Positions 56,547 through 64,000 of a stretch of DNA of 64,000 nt are shown here, piece after piece. A model generated the notes under the pieces. The model had not been told where the DNA came from, did not search any database, and saw only the letters and a program-made list of their open reading frames with translations. Numbering within the stretch: position 1 is the first letter of the stretch; the number at the start of each line of letters is the position of its first letter. Source of the DNA: Stenotrophomonas acidaminiphila (GTDB lineage Bacteria; Pseudomonadota; Gammaproteobacteria; Xanthomonadales; Xanthomonadaceae); the NCBI RefSeq assembly GCF_001431595.1, contig NZ_LDJO01000014.1, forward strand, positions 186,001 through 250,000. Reading direction: 5' to 3'. The position numbers and the translations under genes were made by a program.

Positions 56547-57200
56547 CTACAGGATCTGCGCGGTGACCGAGACGAAGTGGCACACGCTGCCGGCGATCAC
56601 GAACAGGTGCCAGATGGCGTGCGAATAGCGCACCGATTCGCGGTGGTAGAAGTACGTGCCCAGGGTGTAGGACACGCCGCCGGCCAGCAGCCAGCCCAGT
56701 GTGAATGCATCCAGCGAATTCCACATCGGCTCGATCGCCACCACCACCAGCCAGCCCATGGCGATGTAGATGGCCGTGGACAACCGCTTGAAGCGGCCGG
56801 TGTAGAACAGCTTGAAGATCACCCCGCCCACGGCCAGCGTCCAGATCGCGGCGAACAGCCCCCAGCCCCATGGCCCGCGCAGGCCGATCAGGGTGAACGG
56901 CGTATAGGTGCCCGCGATCAGGATGTAGATCGCACAGTGGTCGAAGATCTTCAGCCTGCCCTTGGCCACCGGGTGCTGGATGGCGTGGTACAGGGTCGAG
57001 GCGGTGTAGAGCAGCAGCAGCGCGATGCCGAAGACGATGGCGCTGGCCAGTTGCCAGCCGTCGCCATAGATCGCGGCCAGCGTGATCAGCACCGCACTGG
57101 CGCCCAGGGCGGTGACTGCGCCCAGGCCATGGGTCAGGGCGCTGGCGATTTCCTCGCGGATGTCCACGGCGTGCTGCGGCAGGGGGGCGGCGGTAGGCAT
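56547..57200 (-). CDS. Hemolysin III / PAQR-family membrane protein
   Basis: 217 aa with seven membrane helices. PAQR motifs: EEIASALTHGLGAV, STLYHA (with the conserved His), FDHCAIYILIAGTYTPF, and the C-terminal HAIWHLFVIAGSVCHF with two histidines that bind metal. Members act in membrane fluidity control (TrhA). Start ATG 57200. No operon. Confidence 0.92.
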   Translation of the reverse strand: MPTAAPLPQHAVDIREEIASALTHGLGAVTALGASAVLITLAAIYGDGWQLASAIVFGIALLLLYTASTLYHAIQHPVAKGRLKIFDHCAIYILIAGTYTPFTLIGLRGPWGWGLFAAIWTLAVGGVIFKLFYTGRFKRLSTAIYIAMGWLVVVAIEPMWNSLDAFTLGWLLAGGVSYTLGTYFYHRESVRYSHAIWHLFVIAGSVCHFVSVTAQIL

Positions 57201-57314
57201 GGACAGCAACTTACCGCAATGCAGCACGGGGTGCACCCCCATGCCCGCCGGCGGTTGGGGGGGGCGTCATCCAGGCGGCAGGAACGCGCGGCGGGCGCGC
57301 CTGCCGCCCGCCGC

Positions 57315-58919
57315 TTACGCCACCGAGACGGTGTGCGCGGCTTCGCGCGTGGCCGAGAAGCGCACGTCCGGTGCCCGTTCCTGCGCCAACTGCAGGTTGA
57401 CCCGGGTCGGGGCGAGATAGACCAGCTGCCCGGCGGCGTCCACGGCCAGGTTGTTGGCGTTCTTCTCGCGGAACTCCTCCAGCTTCCTGGCGTTGTCGCA
57501 ATGCACCCAGCGCGCGGTGACCACGCCGACTGGTTCGAAGATGGCTTCCACCCCGTACTCGTCCTTCAGGCGGTAGGCGGCGACGTCGAACTGCAGCACG
57601 CCCACCGCGCCCAGGATCAGGTCGTTGCTCATGATCGGGCGGAAGAACTGGGTGGCGCCTTCCTCGGACAGCTGCGCCAGGCCCTTCTGCAGCTGCTTGA
57701 GCTTGAGCGGATCCTTCAGGCGCGCGCGCCGGAACAGTTCCGGGGCGAAGTTGGGGATGCCGGTGAAGGTGACCGCCTCGCCCTCGGTGAAAGTGTCGCC
57801 GATGGAGATGGTGCCGTGGTTGTGGATGCCGATCACGTCGCCCGGCCAGGCCTCGGCGGCGATCTCGCGGTCGCTGGCCATGAAGGTCAGCGCGTTGGCC
57901 AGCTTCATCTCCTTGCCGGTGCGCACGTGGAAGGTCTTCATGCCGGCGCTGAACCGGCCCGAGCACACGCGCATGAACGCCACGCGGTCGCGGTGCTGCG
58001 GGTCCATGTTGGCCTGGATCTTGAACACGAAGCCGCTGAGCTTGTCTTCCTGCGGGGCGATGGTGCGGCCGGTGGTGGCGCGCGGCTGCGGCGCCGGCGC
58101 GTGCTCGACGAAGAAATCCAGCAGCGGCTGCACGCCGAAGTTGTTCACGCCCGAGCCGAAGAACACCGGCGTCTGCTGGCCACGCAGGTAGGCGTCCTTG
58201 TCGAACGGGTGGCTGGCGCCCTGCACCAGCTCCAGTTCCTCGCGCAGGTCGGCCAGCATCTTCTCGCCGATGCGCGCCGCCAGGCCGGGCGCGTCCAGCG
58301 ACGGGAAGATCGTCGAATCCTGGCGGGTGAAGTTGCGGCCCGGCTCGTACAGGTGCACCTCGCCGGTCAGCAGGTGCACCACGCCCTTCAGGCGCTGGCC
58401 CATGCCGATCGGCCAGGTGACCGGCGCGCACTGGATGCCGAGCACGGTTTCCACCTCGTCGAGCAGCTCGATCGGGTCCTTGCCCTCGCGGTCGAGCTTG
58501 TTGATGAAGGTCATGATCGGGGTGTCGCGCAGGCGGCACACCTCCATCAGCTTGATGGTGCGCTCCTCCACGCCCTTGGCCACGTCGATCACCATCAGCG
58601 CCGAGTCCACCGCGGTGAGCACGCGGTAGGTGTCCTCGCCGAAGTCGGCGTGGCCGGGGGTGTCGAGCAGGTTGACGATCTTGCCTTCGTACGGGAACTG
58701 CATCACCGAGGAGGTGACCGAGATGCCGCGCTCCTTTTCCAGCGCCATCCAGTCCGAGGTGGCGTGGCGGCTGGTCTTGCGCGACTTCACCGAGCCGGCC
58801 ATCTGGATCGCGCCTCCGAACAACAGCAGCTTTTCGGTCAGCGTGGTCTTGCCGGCGTCGGGATGGGAAATGATGGCGAAGGTGCGGCGGCGCGCGGCTT
58901 CGGATGCGACTTCGGACAT
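57315..58919 (-). CDS. prfC: Peptide chain release factor RF3
   Basis: 534-aa translational GTPase that removes RF1/RF2 from ribosomes. G1 [16 protein letters not shown]3 [14 protein letters not shown] and G4 [10 protein letters not shown] are all present; the C-terminal half ([20 protein letters not shown]) is the RF3 domain. Length is as expected (about 530). Confidence 0.97.
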   Translation of the reverse strand: MSEVASEAARRRTFAIISHPDAGKTTLTEKLLLFGGAIQMAGSVKSRKTSRHATSDWMALEKERGISVTSSVMQFPYEGKIVNLLDTPGHADFGEDTYRVLTAVDSALMVIDVAKGVEERTIKLMEVCRLRDTPIMTFINKLDREGKDPIELLDEVETVLGIQCAPVTWPIGMGQRLKGVVHLLTGEVHLYEPGRNFTRQDSTIFPSLDAPGLAARIGEKMLADLREELELVQGASHPFDKDAYLRGQQTPVFFGSGVNNFGVQPLLDFFVEHAPAPQPRATTGRTIAPQEDKLSGFVFKIQANMDPQHRDRVAFMRVCSGRFSAGMKTFHVRTGKEMKLANALTFMASDREIAAEAWPGDVIGIHNHGTISIGDTFTEGEAVTFTGIPNFAPELFRRARLKDPLKLKQLQKGLAQLSEEGATQFFRPIMSNDLILGAVGVLQFDVAAYRLKDEYGVEAIFEPVGVVTARWVHCDNARKLEEFREKNANNLAVDAAGQLVYLAPTRVNLQLAQERAPDVRFSATREAAHTVSVA

Positions 58920-58977
58920 GGCGGCTGCGCCCGCGGCGGGCGCGCATTGGGAAAGGGAAGCCGGCGATTATAGCCGT

Positions 58978-59805
58978 TCAGGGCGGGGCGCCCGTCTCGC
59001 GGGCGAAGCGCAGTTCGCCGCGCGGGCCGGCCATGCGGAACGGGATCGAGGCCAGCGCCAGCCCGGTGTTGGCCTGTACCGCGAAGTGCAGGTGCGGGCC
59101 GGTGCTGCGGCCGGTGTTGCCGGAGCGGGCCAGCACCTGCCCGGCCAGCACCGCCTGCCCGGGCCGGACCGCCAGGCTGCCCGCCTGCAGGTGGGCATAC
59201 AGCGCCATGCCGCCGTCGGCGTGCAGCACCCGGACCAGGCAGCCGTCTACGGGCGCATCGGCCAGCACCTGCATCACCGTGCCGGCGCGGGCGGCGAGCA
59301 CCGGCGTGCCTTCGGGCAGGGGAAAGTCGATGGCATGGCGGTTCTGCGCATCGCGGTGGCTGTGCGCGCCGTCGATGCCCTGGCTGACCCGGACCGGCAC
59401 GTCGGCGAACGGCAACCGGTAGAGGTGGTCGCCGGGGCGCGCGGACGGGTCGCCGGGAAAGGCATCGAGCAGCAGGCGCGCGCCGCCGCCGGTATCGGCC
59501 AGCCACAGCAGGTCGCGCTGCCCGCCGGGTGGCAACAGTACCGGCGCGGCCATCGTCCTGCCGTCGGCGGCATCGCGCAGGCGCACCTGCAGCGGGCCGG
59601 CCAACAGGTTGCGCACCTGCGCTTCGCGGCCGCCGCCACGGGCCTGGAGCAGCAGCTGCGCGAAGCCGGGGGCATGGCCGCCGGCGCTTTCCGCCGTGGC
59701 CGTGCCGGTCAGCCCCCAGCCCTGGCGCCAGCGCGGCGCGGGGCCGTCGCCCCGGGCGGGCAGGGCGACCATTGCGGACAGGAGCAGGAGCGTCAGGCGG
59801 TGCAT
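58978..59805 (-). CDS. Secreted M23-family metallopeptidase
   Basis: 275 aa with a signal peptide (MHRLTLLLLSAMVALPARG). The lysostaphin-type zinc site is present: NRHAIDFPLPEGTPVLAARAG (HxxxD) and TGPHLHFAV (HxH). Its N-terminal 130 residues are a beta domain often found in such peptidases. It may cut peptide bridges of peptidoglycan. Divergent from the methionine riboswitch. Confidence 0.9.
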   Translation of the reverse strand: MHRLTLLLLSAMVALPARGDGPAPRWRQGWGLTGTATAESAGGHAPGFAQLLLQARGGGREAQVRNLLAGPLQVRLRDAADGRTMAAPVLLPPGGQRDLLWLADTGGGARLLLDAFPGDPSARPGDHLYRLPFADVPVRVSQGIDGAHSHRDAQNRHAIDFPLPEGTPVLAARAGTVMQVLADAPVDGCLVRVLHADGGMALYAHLQAGSLAVRPGQAVLAGQVLARSGNTGRSTGPHLHFAVQANTGLALASIPFRMAGPRGELRFARETGAPP

Positions 59806-59920
59806 GCGGTGGCGGCGGAGGTGGTGCCGGGATTATGCCGGCATGGTTGCATCGGAAACTCCATCGCTCCATCCGAATAAAGAGATTGACATGGGCCGGG
59901 GCAGCTGGCATCGTGTGTCC

Positions 59921-60036
59921 ACCATCGAGACCGGCGGAGGGACAGGCCCTTTGATGCCGGGGCAACCAGCAGGTGCGCAAGCGCCTGTGCCTGGTGCCAA
60001 ATCCTGCGGGGACCACCGCGTCCGCCGAAAGATGGT
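59921..60036 (+). promoter_or_regulatory. SAM-I (S-box) riboswitch
   Basis: All core parts of the SAM-I aptamer are visible in order: a perfect P1 helix ACCATC (59921-59926) / GATGGT (60031-60036), the GGAGGGACAGGCCC segment, GATGCCGGGGCAACC, a P3 hairpin (AGGTGCGCAAGCGCCT), GGTGCCAAATCC and GAAAGATGG. It lies in the leader of metX, and TTGACA (59886-59891) may be its -35. High SAM should shut down the operon. A 6-bp hairpin CCGTGC / GCACGG follows at 60042-60056 without a T-run, which suggests control of translation rather than termination. Confidence 0.92.
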
Positions 60037-60105
60037 TCGATCCGTGCCCTGCACGGCGAACACGGGCCCGCGAAGCTCGATGGCTGCTCCTTACCGGATA
60101 TCGCC

Positions 60106-61134
60106 ATGCGTTTCGCCACTGCCACCGCCATCCGCGACTACCCGCCCGCCGCGCCCGACAGCGCGGCGCTTGCCCCTGCCGCCGTGCGCGGTGAAATCGA
60201 CGTGCGCCTGGCCATGCGCCATGCCGGCGAGCGCACGCTGCGGCTGCGCTACGAACTGGTCGGCCGTGTCGATGCGCCGGTGGTGCTGGTGGCCGGCGGT
60301 ATTTCCGCGCACCGCCACATCGCCGCCAACGCCGTGTTCGGCGAGAAGGGCTGGGCCGACGGGCTGGTCGGCTGCGGCCGCGCGCTCGACCCGGCGCACC
60401 GCCGCCTGCTGGGCCTGGACTTCATCGGCGCCGACGGCGAGCTCGACGTGCCGATCGATACCGCCGACCAGGCCGACGCGGTGGCCCTGCTGCTGGACGC
60501 GCTGGGCATCGACAGCCTGCACGGCTGCGTCGGCTATTCCTACGGTGCGCTGGTCGGCCAGCAGCTGGCCATCCGCCACCCGCAACGGCTGGGCCGGCTG
60601 GTGGCGGTCAGCGGCGCGCATCGCCCGCATCCCTATGCCTCGGCCTGGCGCGCGCTGCAGCGGCGCGCGGTGGCGCTGGGCCAGCTGCAGTGCGCCGAAA
60701 GCCATGGGCTGGCGCTGGCGCGGCAGTTCGCCATGCTCAGCTACCGCACGCCGGAAGAATTCGGCGAACGCTTCGACGCCCAGCCCGAAGTGGTGAACGG
60801 CCGTGTGCGCGTGGCCGCCGAGGACTACCTCGACGCCGCCGGTGCGCAGTACGTGGCGCGCACCCGGGTCAATGCCTACCTGCGCCTGTCCGAATCCATC
60901 GACCTGCACCGCGTCGAGCCAGCCGCCATCGGCGTGCCGACGCTGGTGGTCGCGGTCGAGGGCGATCGCCTGGTGCCGTTGTCCGACCTGGTCAGCCTGG
61001 TCGAGGGCCTGGGCACGCGCGGAAGCCTGCGCGTGCTGCGTTCGCCCTACGGCCATGACGCCTTCCTGAAAGAGACCGATCGCATCGACGCGATCCTCGC
61101 CAACGCCCTTCGCCTTCCCGGAGAAAACGCATGA
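60106..61134 (+). CDS. metX: Homoserine O-acyltransferase (MetX fold)
   Basis: 342-aa alpha/beta-hydrolase-fold enzyme. Triad: S145 in GCVGYSYGALVG, D287 in VEGDRLVP, H317 in YGHDAFLKE. MetX proteins transfer acetyl or succinyl to homoserine; those of Lysobacteraceae are generally assigned to the succinyl-CoA form. First gene under the SAM riboswitch. It is 69 nt after the aptamer and overlaps metB by 4 nt. Confidence 0.92.
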   Translation: MRFATATAIRDYPPAAPDSAALAPAAVRGEIDVRLAMRHAGERTLRLRYELVGRVDAPVVLVAGGISAHRHIAANAVFGEKGWADGLVGCGRALDPAHRRLLGLDFIGADGELDVPIDTADQADAVALLLDALGIDSLHGCVGYSYGALVGQQLAIRHPQRLGRLVAVSGAHRPHPYASAWRALQRRAVALGQLQCAESHGLALARQFAMLSYRTPEEFGERFDAQPEVVNGRVRVAAEDYLDAAGAQYVARTRVNAYLRLSESIDLHRVEPAAIGVPTLVVAVEGDRLVPLSDLVSLVEGLGTRGSLRVLRSPYGHDAFLKETDRIDAILANALRLPGENA

Positions 61135-62375
61135 GCCTGTCCACCGCTTCCGATGTGTCCTGTTGCCGCGCCACCGCTGCCGTGCGTGCCGGCATCGATC
61201 GCGATACCGCCTATGGCGCGGTGACCCCGCCGCTGGTGCTGTCGTCCAACTTCAGCTTCGACGGCTTCGGCAACAAGCGCCAGTACGACTACACCCGCAG
61301 CGGCAACCCGACCCGCGACCTGCTCGGCGAAGCGCTGGCGGAACTGGAGGGCGGTGCCGGCGGGGTGGTCACCTCCACCGGCATGGGCGCGATCAACCTG
61401 GTGCTCAACGCGCTGTTGCAGCCGGGCGACAGGCTGGTGGTGCCGCACGACGCCTACGGTGGCAGCTGGCGCCTGTTCAACGCGCTGGCGAGCAAGGGCC
61501 ATTTCGAGCTGATCACCGCCGACCTGACCGATCCGCGCGCACTGGCCGAGGCGTTGGCGCAGGCGCCGAAGCTGGTGCTGGTGGAAACCCCGTCCAATCC
61601 GCTGCTGCGCATCACCGACCTGCGTTTCGTGATCGATGCCGCGCACCGGGCCGGTGCCCAGGTGGTGGTGGACAACACCTTCCTGTCGCCGGCGCTGCAG
61701 AACCCGATCGCCTTCGGCGCCGACCTGGTGCTGCACTCGACCACCAAGTACGTCAACGGCCACAGCGACGTGGTCGGCGGCGCGGTGGTCGCGCGCGACG
61801 CCGAACTGCACCAGCAACTGGCGTGGTGGGCCAACGCGCTGGGCCTGACCGGCTCGCCGTTCGATGCGTTCCTGACCCTGCGCGGCCTGCGCACGCTCGA
61901 TGCACGCCTGCGCGTACACCAGGAGAACACCCGCGCGCTGGTCGACCTGCTCGCCACCAGTGAAGTTGTGGCCAAGGTCTACTACCCGGGGCTGGAATCG
62001 CACCCGGGCCATGCGCTGGCCGCGCGCCAGCAAAAGGGTTTCGGCGCGATGCTGTCCTTCGAACTGGCCGCATGCGACGGTGCCGATCCGCACGCGGCGG
62101 TGCGCGCCTTCGTCGAAGGCCTGCGCTATTTCACCCTGGCCGAATCGCTCGGTGGCGTGGAGAGCCTGGTCGCGCACCCGGCCACCATGACCCATGCGGC
62201 GATGACCCCGGAGGCACGGGCCAAGGCCGGCATCAGCGATGGCCTGCTGCGGCTGTCGGTCGGCATCGAAGCCTGCGAGGACCTGGTGGCCGACCTGCAG
62301 GCCGGACTGCTGCGCGCCGCGCGGGCGCTGGCCGACAGCCGTAGCGAGGCACTGCGGAAAACGGTGGACGCATGA
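61131..62375 (+). CDS. metB: PLP-dependent cystathionine gamma-synthase / O-succinylhomoserine lyase
   Basis: 414 aa. PLP lysine K206 in LHSTTKYVNGHSD; YDYTRSGNPTRDLL and TSTGMGAIN are standard for the Cys/Met metabolism PLP family. It makes cystathionine from cysteine, or homocysteine from sulfide, using the product of metX; sequence alone does not settle which (metB or metZ). Start overlaps metX, stop overlaps the homoserine dehydrogenase start. Confidence 0.9.
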   Translation: MSLSTASDVSCCRATAAVRAGIDRDTAYGAVTPPLVLSSNFSFDGFGNKRQYDYTRSGNPTRDLLGEALAELEGGAGGVVTSTGMGAINLVLNALLQPGDRLVVPHDAYGGSWRLFNALASKGHFELITADLTDPRALAEALAQAPKLVLVETPSNPLLRITDLRFVIDAAHRAGAQVVVDNTFLSPALQNPIAFGADLVLHSTTKYVNGHSDVVGGAVVARDAELHQQLAWWANALGLTGSPFDAFLTLRGLRTLDARLRVHQENTRALVDLLATSEVVAKVYYPGLESHPGHALAARQQKGFGAMLSFELAACDGADPHAAVRAFVEGLRYFTLAESLGGVESLVAHPATMTHAAMTPEARAKAGISDGLLRLSVGIEACEDLVADLQAGLLRAARALADSRSEALRKTVDA

Positions 62376-63436
62376 GCGCGCAGTTGCGTCCGCAGGCGGC
62401 AGCGGCGCGGCTGGTGCTGCTGGGTACCGGCACGGTCGGCTCGGCCTTCATCGCCCGCTACCAGGCCCTGCGGCAGCGACAGCTCGACCTGCCGCTGCTG
62501 CACGTGGTGGCCAACTCGCGCATCGCGCTGGCCTGCGGCGACGCACCCGAGGCGGTGCTGTCGCGCGCGAAAGAGGCGACCCGGCAGGGCGACGCGCCGG
62601 CCCACGCCGAGGAAACCGGGCGCCTGCAGGCCGGCGACATCGTGGTCGACGCCACCGCCAGCGAGGACATCGCTGCCGAACATGCGCACTGGCTGGCACG
62701 GGGCATCCACGTGGTCACCGCCAACAAGCTGGGCAATGGCACCACGCTTGCGCGCGCGCGCCGGATTGGCGGGATCGTGGCCGCGGGCAGTGTGCGCTAT
62801 GGCGATTCGGCCACCGTCGGCGCCGGCCTACCGCTGCTGTCCAGCATCCGCGCGCTGGTGGCCGGTGGCGACCACGTGCATGCCATCGAAGGCGTGCTGT
62901 CCGGTTCGCTGGCATGGCTGTTCCATCGGTTCGACGGCAGCCAGCCGTTCTCGGCCTGCGTGCGCGAAGCGGCGGCGGCCGGTTACACCGAGCCCGATCC
63001 GCGCATCGACCTGTCCGGCGAGGACGTGCGCCGCAAGCTGCTGATCCTGGCGCGCGCGGCCGGGGTGGCGCTGGAGCCGGAACAGGTGGAGGTCGAGTCG
63101 CTGCTGCCGCCGGCGCTGGCGGCATTGCCGGCCGCACAGGTCGACGCCGCGCTGGCGCAGCTGGACGCGCCCCTGGCGGCGCGCCTGCAGCAGGCGCGCG
63201 GGCAGGGGCTGTCGCTGTGCTTCGTGGCGCGCCTGGACGGGCACGGCGCCAGCGTCGGCCTGCGCGCGTTGCCGGCCGACCATCCGGTGGCCGGTGGCCG
63301 CGGCACCGACAACCGGGTGGCGATCCGCAGCGACCGCTACCGCGGGCAGCCGCTGCTGATCCAGGGGCCGGGTGCCGGTGCCGACGTCACCGCGGCGGCG
63401 CTGCTAGACGACGTGCTGGGCATCGCCAGGCGCTGA
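62372..63436 (+). CDS. Homoserine dehydrogenase (monofunctional)
   Basis: 354 aa. NAD(P)-binding start LVLLGTGTVGSAFIARY, then IVVDATASEDIAAEH, VVTANKLGNG and the catalytic region GEDVRRKLLILARAAG. It lacks an aspartokinase or ACT domain, unlike ThrA and MetL. It supplies homoserine for MetX. Linked to metB by a 4-nt overlap, so the three enzymes are made in a fixed ratio under SAM control. Confidence 0.92.
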   Translation: MSAQLRPQAAAARLVLLGTGTVGSAFIARYQALRQRQLDLPLLHVVANSRIALACGDAPEAVLSRAKEATRQGDAPAHAEETGRLQAGDIVVDATASEDIAAEHAHWLARGIHVVTANKLGNGTTLARARRIGGIVAAGSVRYGDSATVGAGLPLLSSIRALVAGGDHVHAIEGVLSGSLAWLFHRFDGSQPFSACVREAAAAGYTEPDPRIDLSGEDVRRKLLILARAAGVALEPEQVEVESLLPPALAALPAAQVDAALAQLDAPLAARLQQARGQGLSLCFVARLDGHGASVGLRALPADHPVAGGRGTDNRVAIRSDRYRGQPLLIQGPGAGADVTAAALLDDVLGIARR

Positions 63437-63454
63437 CCGCCGCGCGCATGCGCT

Positions 63455-64000
63455 TCAGTGGCCCGCCGAGCGCGCGGCGAGGCGGCGTTCGACTTCGGCG
63501 CGGCCGAGGCGTGTGCCATCGCGGTCGACGACGCTGAATTCCACGCCGTTGTCCCACAGCAGCGGCGCGCCGAGCACCGCGATGTCTTCCGAGGCGGTGC
63601 GCGCCTGCAGGTCGAGCAGGTGCTGGTTGAAGCCTGCCGCCTGCAGCCAGGCACGGTAGCTGGAGTCGTGCTCGGTGGCGAACTGGTCCTGGTAGTGGCA
63701 CTCCTCGCGCTCCGGCGAGGGCAGAGCGTCGCACTGCGCGTTGCGCTGGTGCAGGCCGATCACCGCATCCGGCTCCATCTGCCGCTGTGCGGCCGCGGCC
63801 CAGAGCGCGACGCAGATGCTGGCGCAGTAGCCGTGCACGCGCACGGTGAGGTTGTTCCTGCGCACGATGCGCGCCGCTTCCAGGCCGGTGATGGCGTAGC
63901 CGCCGCCGCTGGTGATGTCGATCCGCCGCACCGACGGCGCCGCGTCCAGCCATCTCGCAAGCTCGCTGGCGAAAGTGCGGCCGACGCCGCCTTCCACCCG
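63455..64000 (-). CDS. ClpP-like (COG3904-type) protein, N-terminus outside the window
   Basis: At least 181 codons, open to the right edge; the real start lies beyond 64000. Crotonase/ClpP fold with ITSGGGYAITGLEAA (family LNSPGG), a probable nucleophile in VHGYCASICVALWAAAAQR and His in VIGLHQRN. Members of this group are periplasmic or membrane-linked serine proteins of unknown role. Convergent with the methionine operon. Confidence 0.75.
   Translation of the reverse strand, partial: RVEGGVGRTFASELARWLDAAPSVRRIDITSGGGYAITGLEAARIVRRNNLTVRVHGYCASICVALWAAAAQRQMEPDAVIGLHQRNAQCDALPSPEREECHYQDQFATEHDSSYRAWLQAAGFNQHLLDLQARTASEDIAVLGAPLLWDNGVEFSVVDRDGTRLGRAEVERRLAARSAGH

Overview
This window is a GC-rich (about 68-70 %), densely packed chromosomal segment that most resembles the Lysobacteraceae (Xanthomonadaceae; Stenotrophomonas, Pseudoxanthomonas, Luteimonas or Lysobacter type). 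The placement rests on the tonB3-gshB / pilG-pilH-pilI-pilJ-chpA-chpB-chpC block, large TonB-dependent receptors, a SUF system led by an Rrf2 regulator, a lysine/alanine-rich H1-like protein and a SAM-I riboswitch over a metX-metB-homoserine dehydrogenase operon. No integrase, transposase, prophage, CRISPR array, tRNA or rRNA was found.

Layout. (1) 1-3.7 kb, minus strand: Fe-S assembly operon of an Rrf2 regulator, sufB, a small LprI-like secreted protein, sufC and sufD (cut by the window edge), with a good sigma70-type promoter at 3655-3682. (2) 3.8-9.6 kb: mostly single genes: a SET-domain lysine methyltransferase, DUF1439 and DUF3861 proteins, an HU protein with a histone-like tail, OsmC, a glycine-zipper envelope protein and a secreted amidohydrolase. 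(3) 10.1-14.8 kb: a TonB-dependent receptor broken by one in-frame stop, then a secreted S9 peptidase. (4) 14.8-28.6 kb: tonB3-gshB on the minus strand, divergent from the type IV pilus chemosensory cluster pilGHIJ-chpABC. (5) 28.7-35.6 kb: rsmE, then a tightly overlapped housecleaning run (nudE, cysQ, mazG, ynfA), a DUF962 protein, a qmcA/nfeD pair, and gcvT with gcvH. (6) 35.6-36.9 kb: a long gene-free stretch with A/T runs that ends in a repetitive H1-like gene. (7) 37.2-46.9 kb: a serine hydrolase, a GMC oxidoreductase, a nucleotide-transporter-like permease, and an acyl-lipid cluster (alpha/beta hydrolase, fadE, thioesterase-like) facing a TetR regulator. (8) 47-51.2 kb: an intact TonB-dependent receptor and a small outer-membrane-type protein. 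(9) 51.3-59.8 kb: hslO, mtgA, a GT2 glycosyltransferase, a CBS protein, AsmA, a PAQR protein, prfC and an M23 peptidase. (10) 59.9-64 kb: the SAM-riboswitch-controlled methionine operon and the start-less end of a ClpP-like protein.

How the parts may work together. The Chp cluster should control type IV pilus twitching, but it has no pilK and its CheB-like protein has lost catalytic residues, so it probably works without receptor methylation. A SET methyltransferase and two basic chromatin-like proteins lie within 33 kb of each other. By analogy with chlamydial SET enzymes that act on histone-like proteins, this is the most speculative and most interesting pairing here. The SAM riboswitch gives a clear feedback circuit from S-adenosylmethionine to methionine synthesis.
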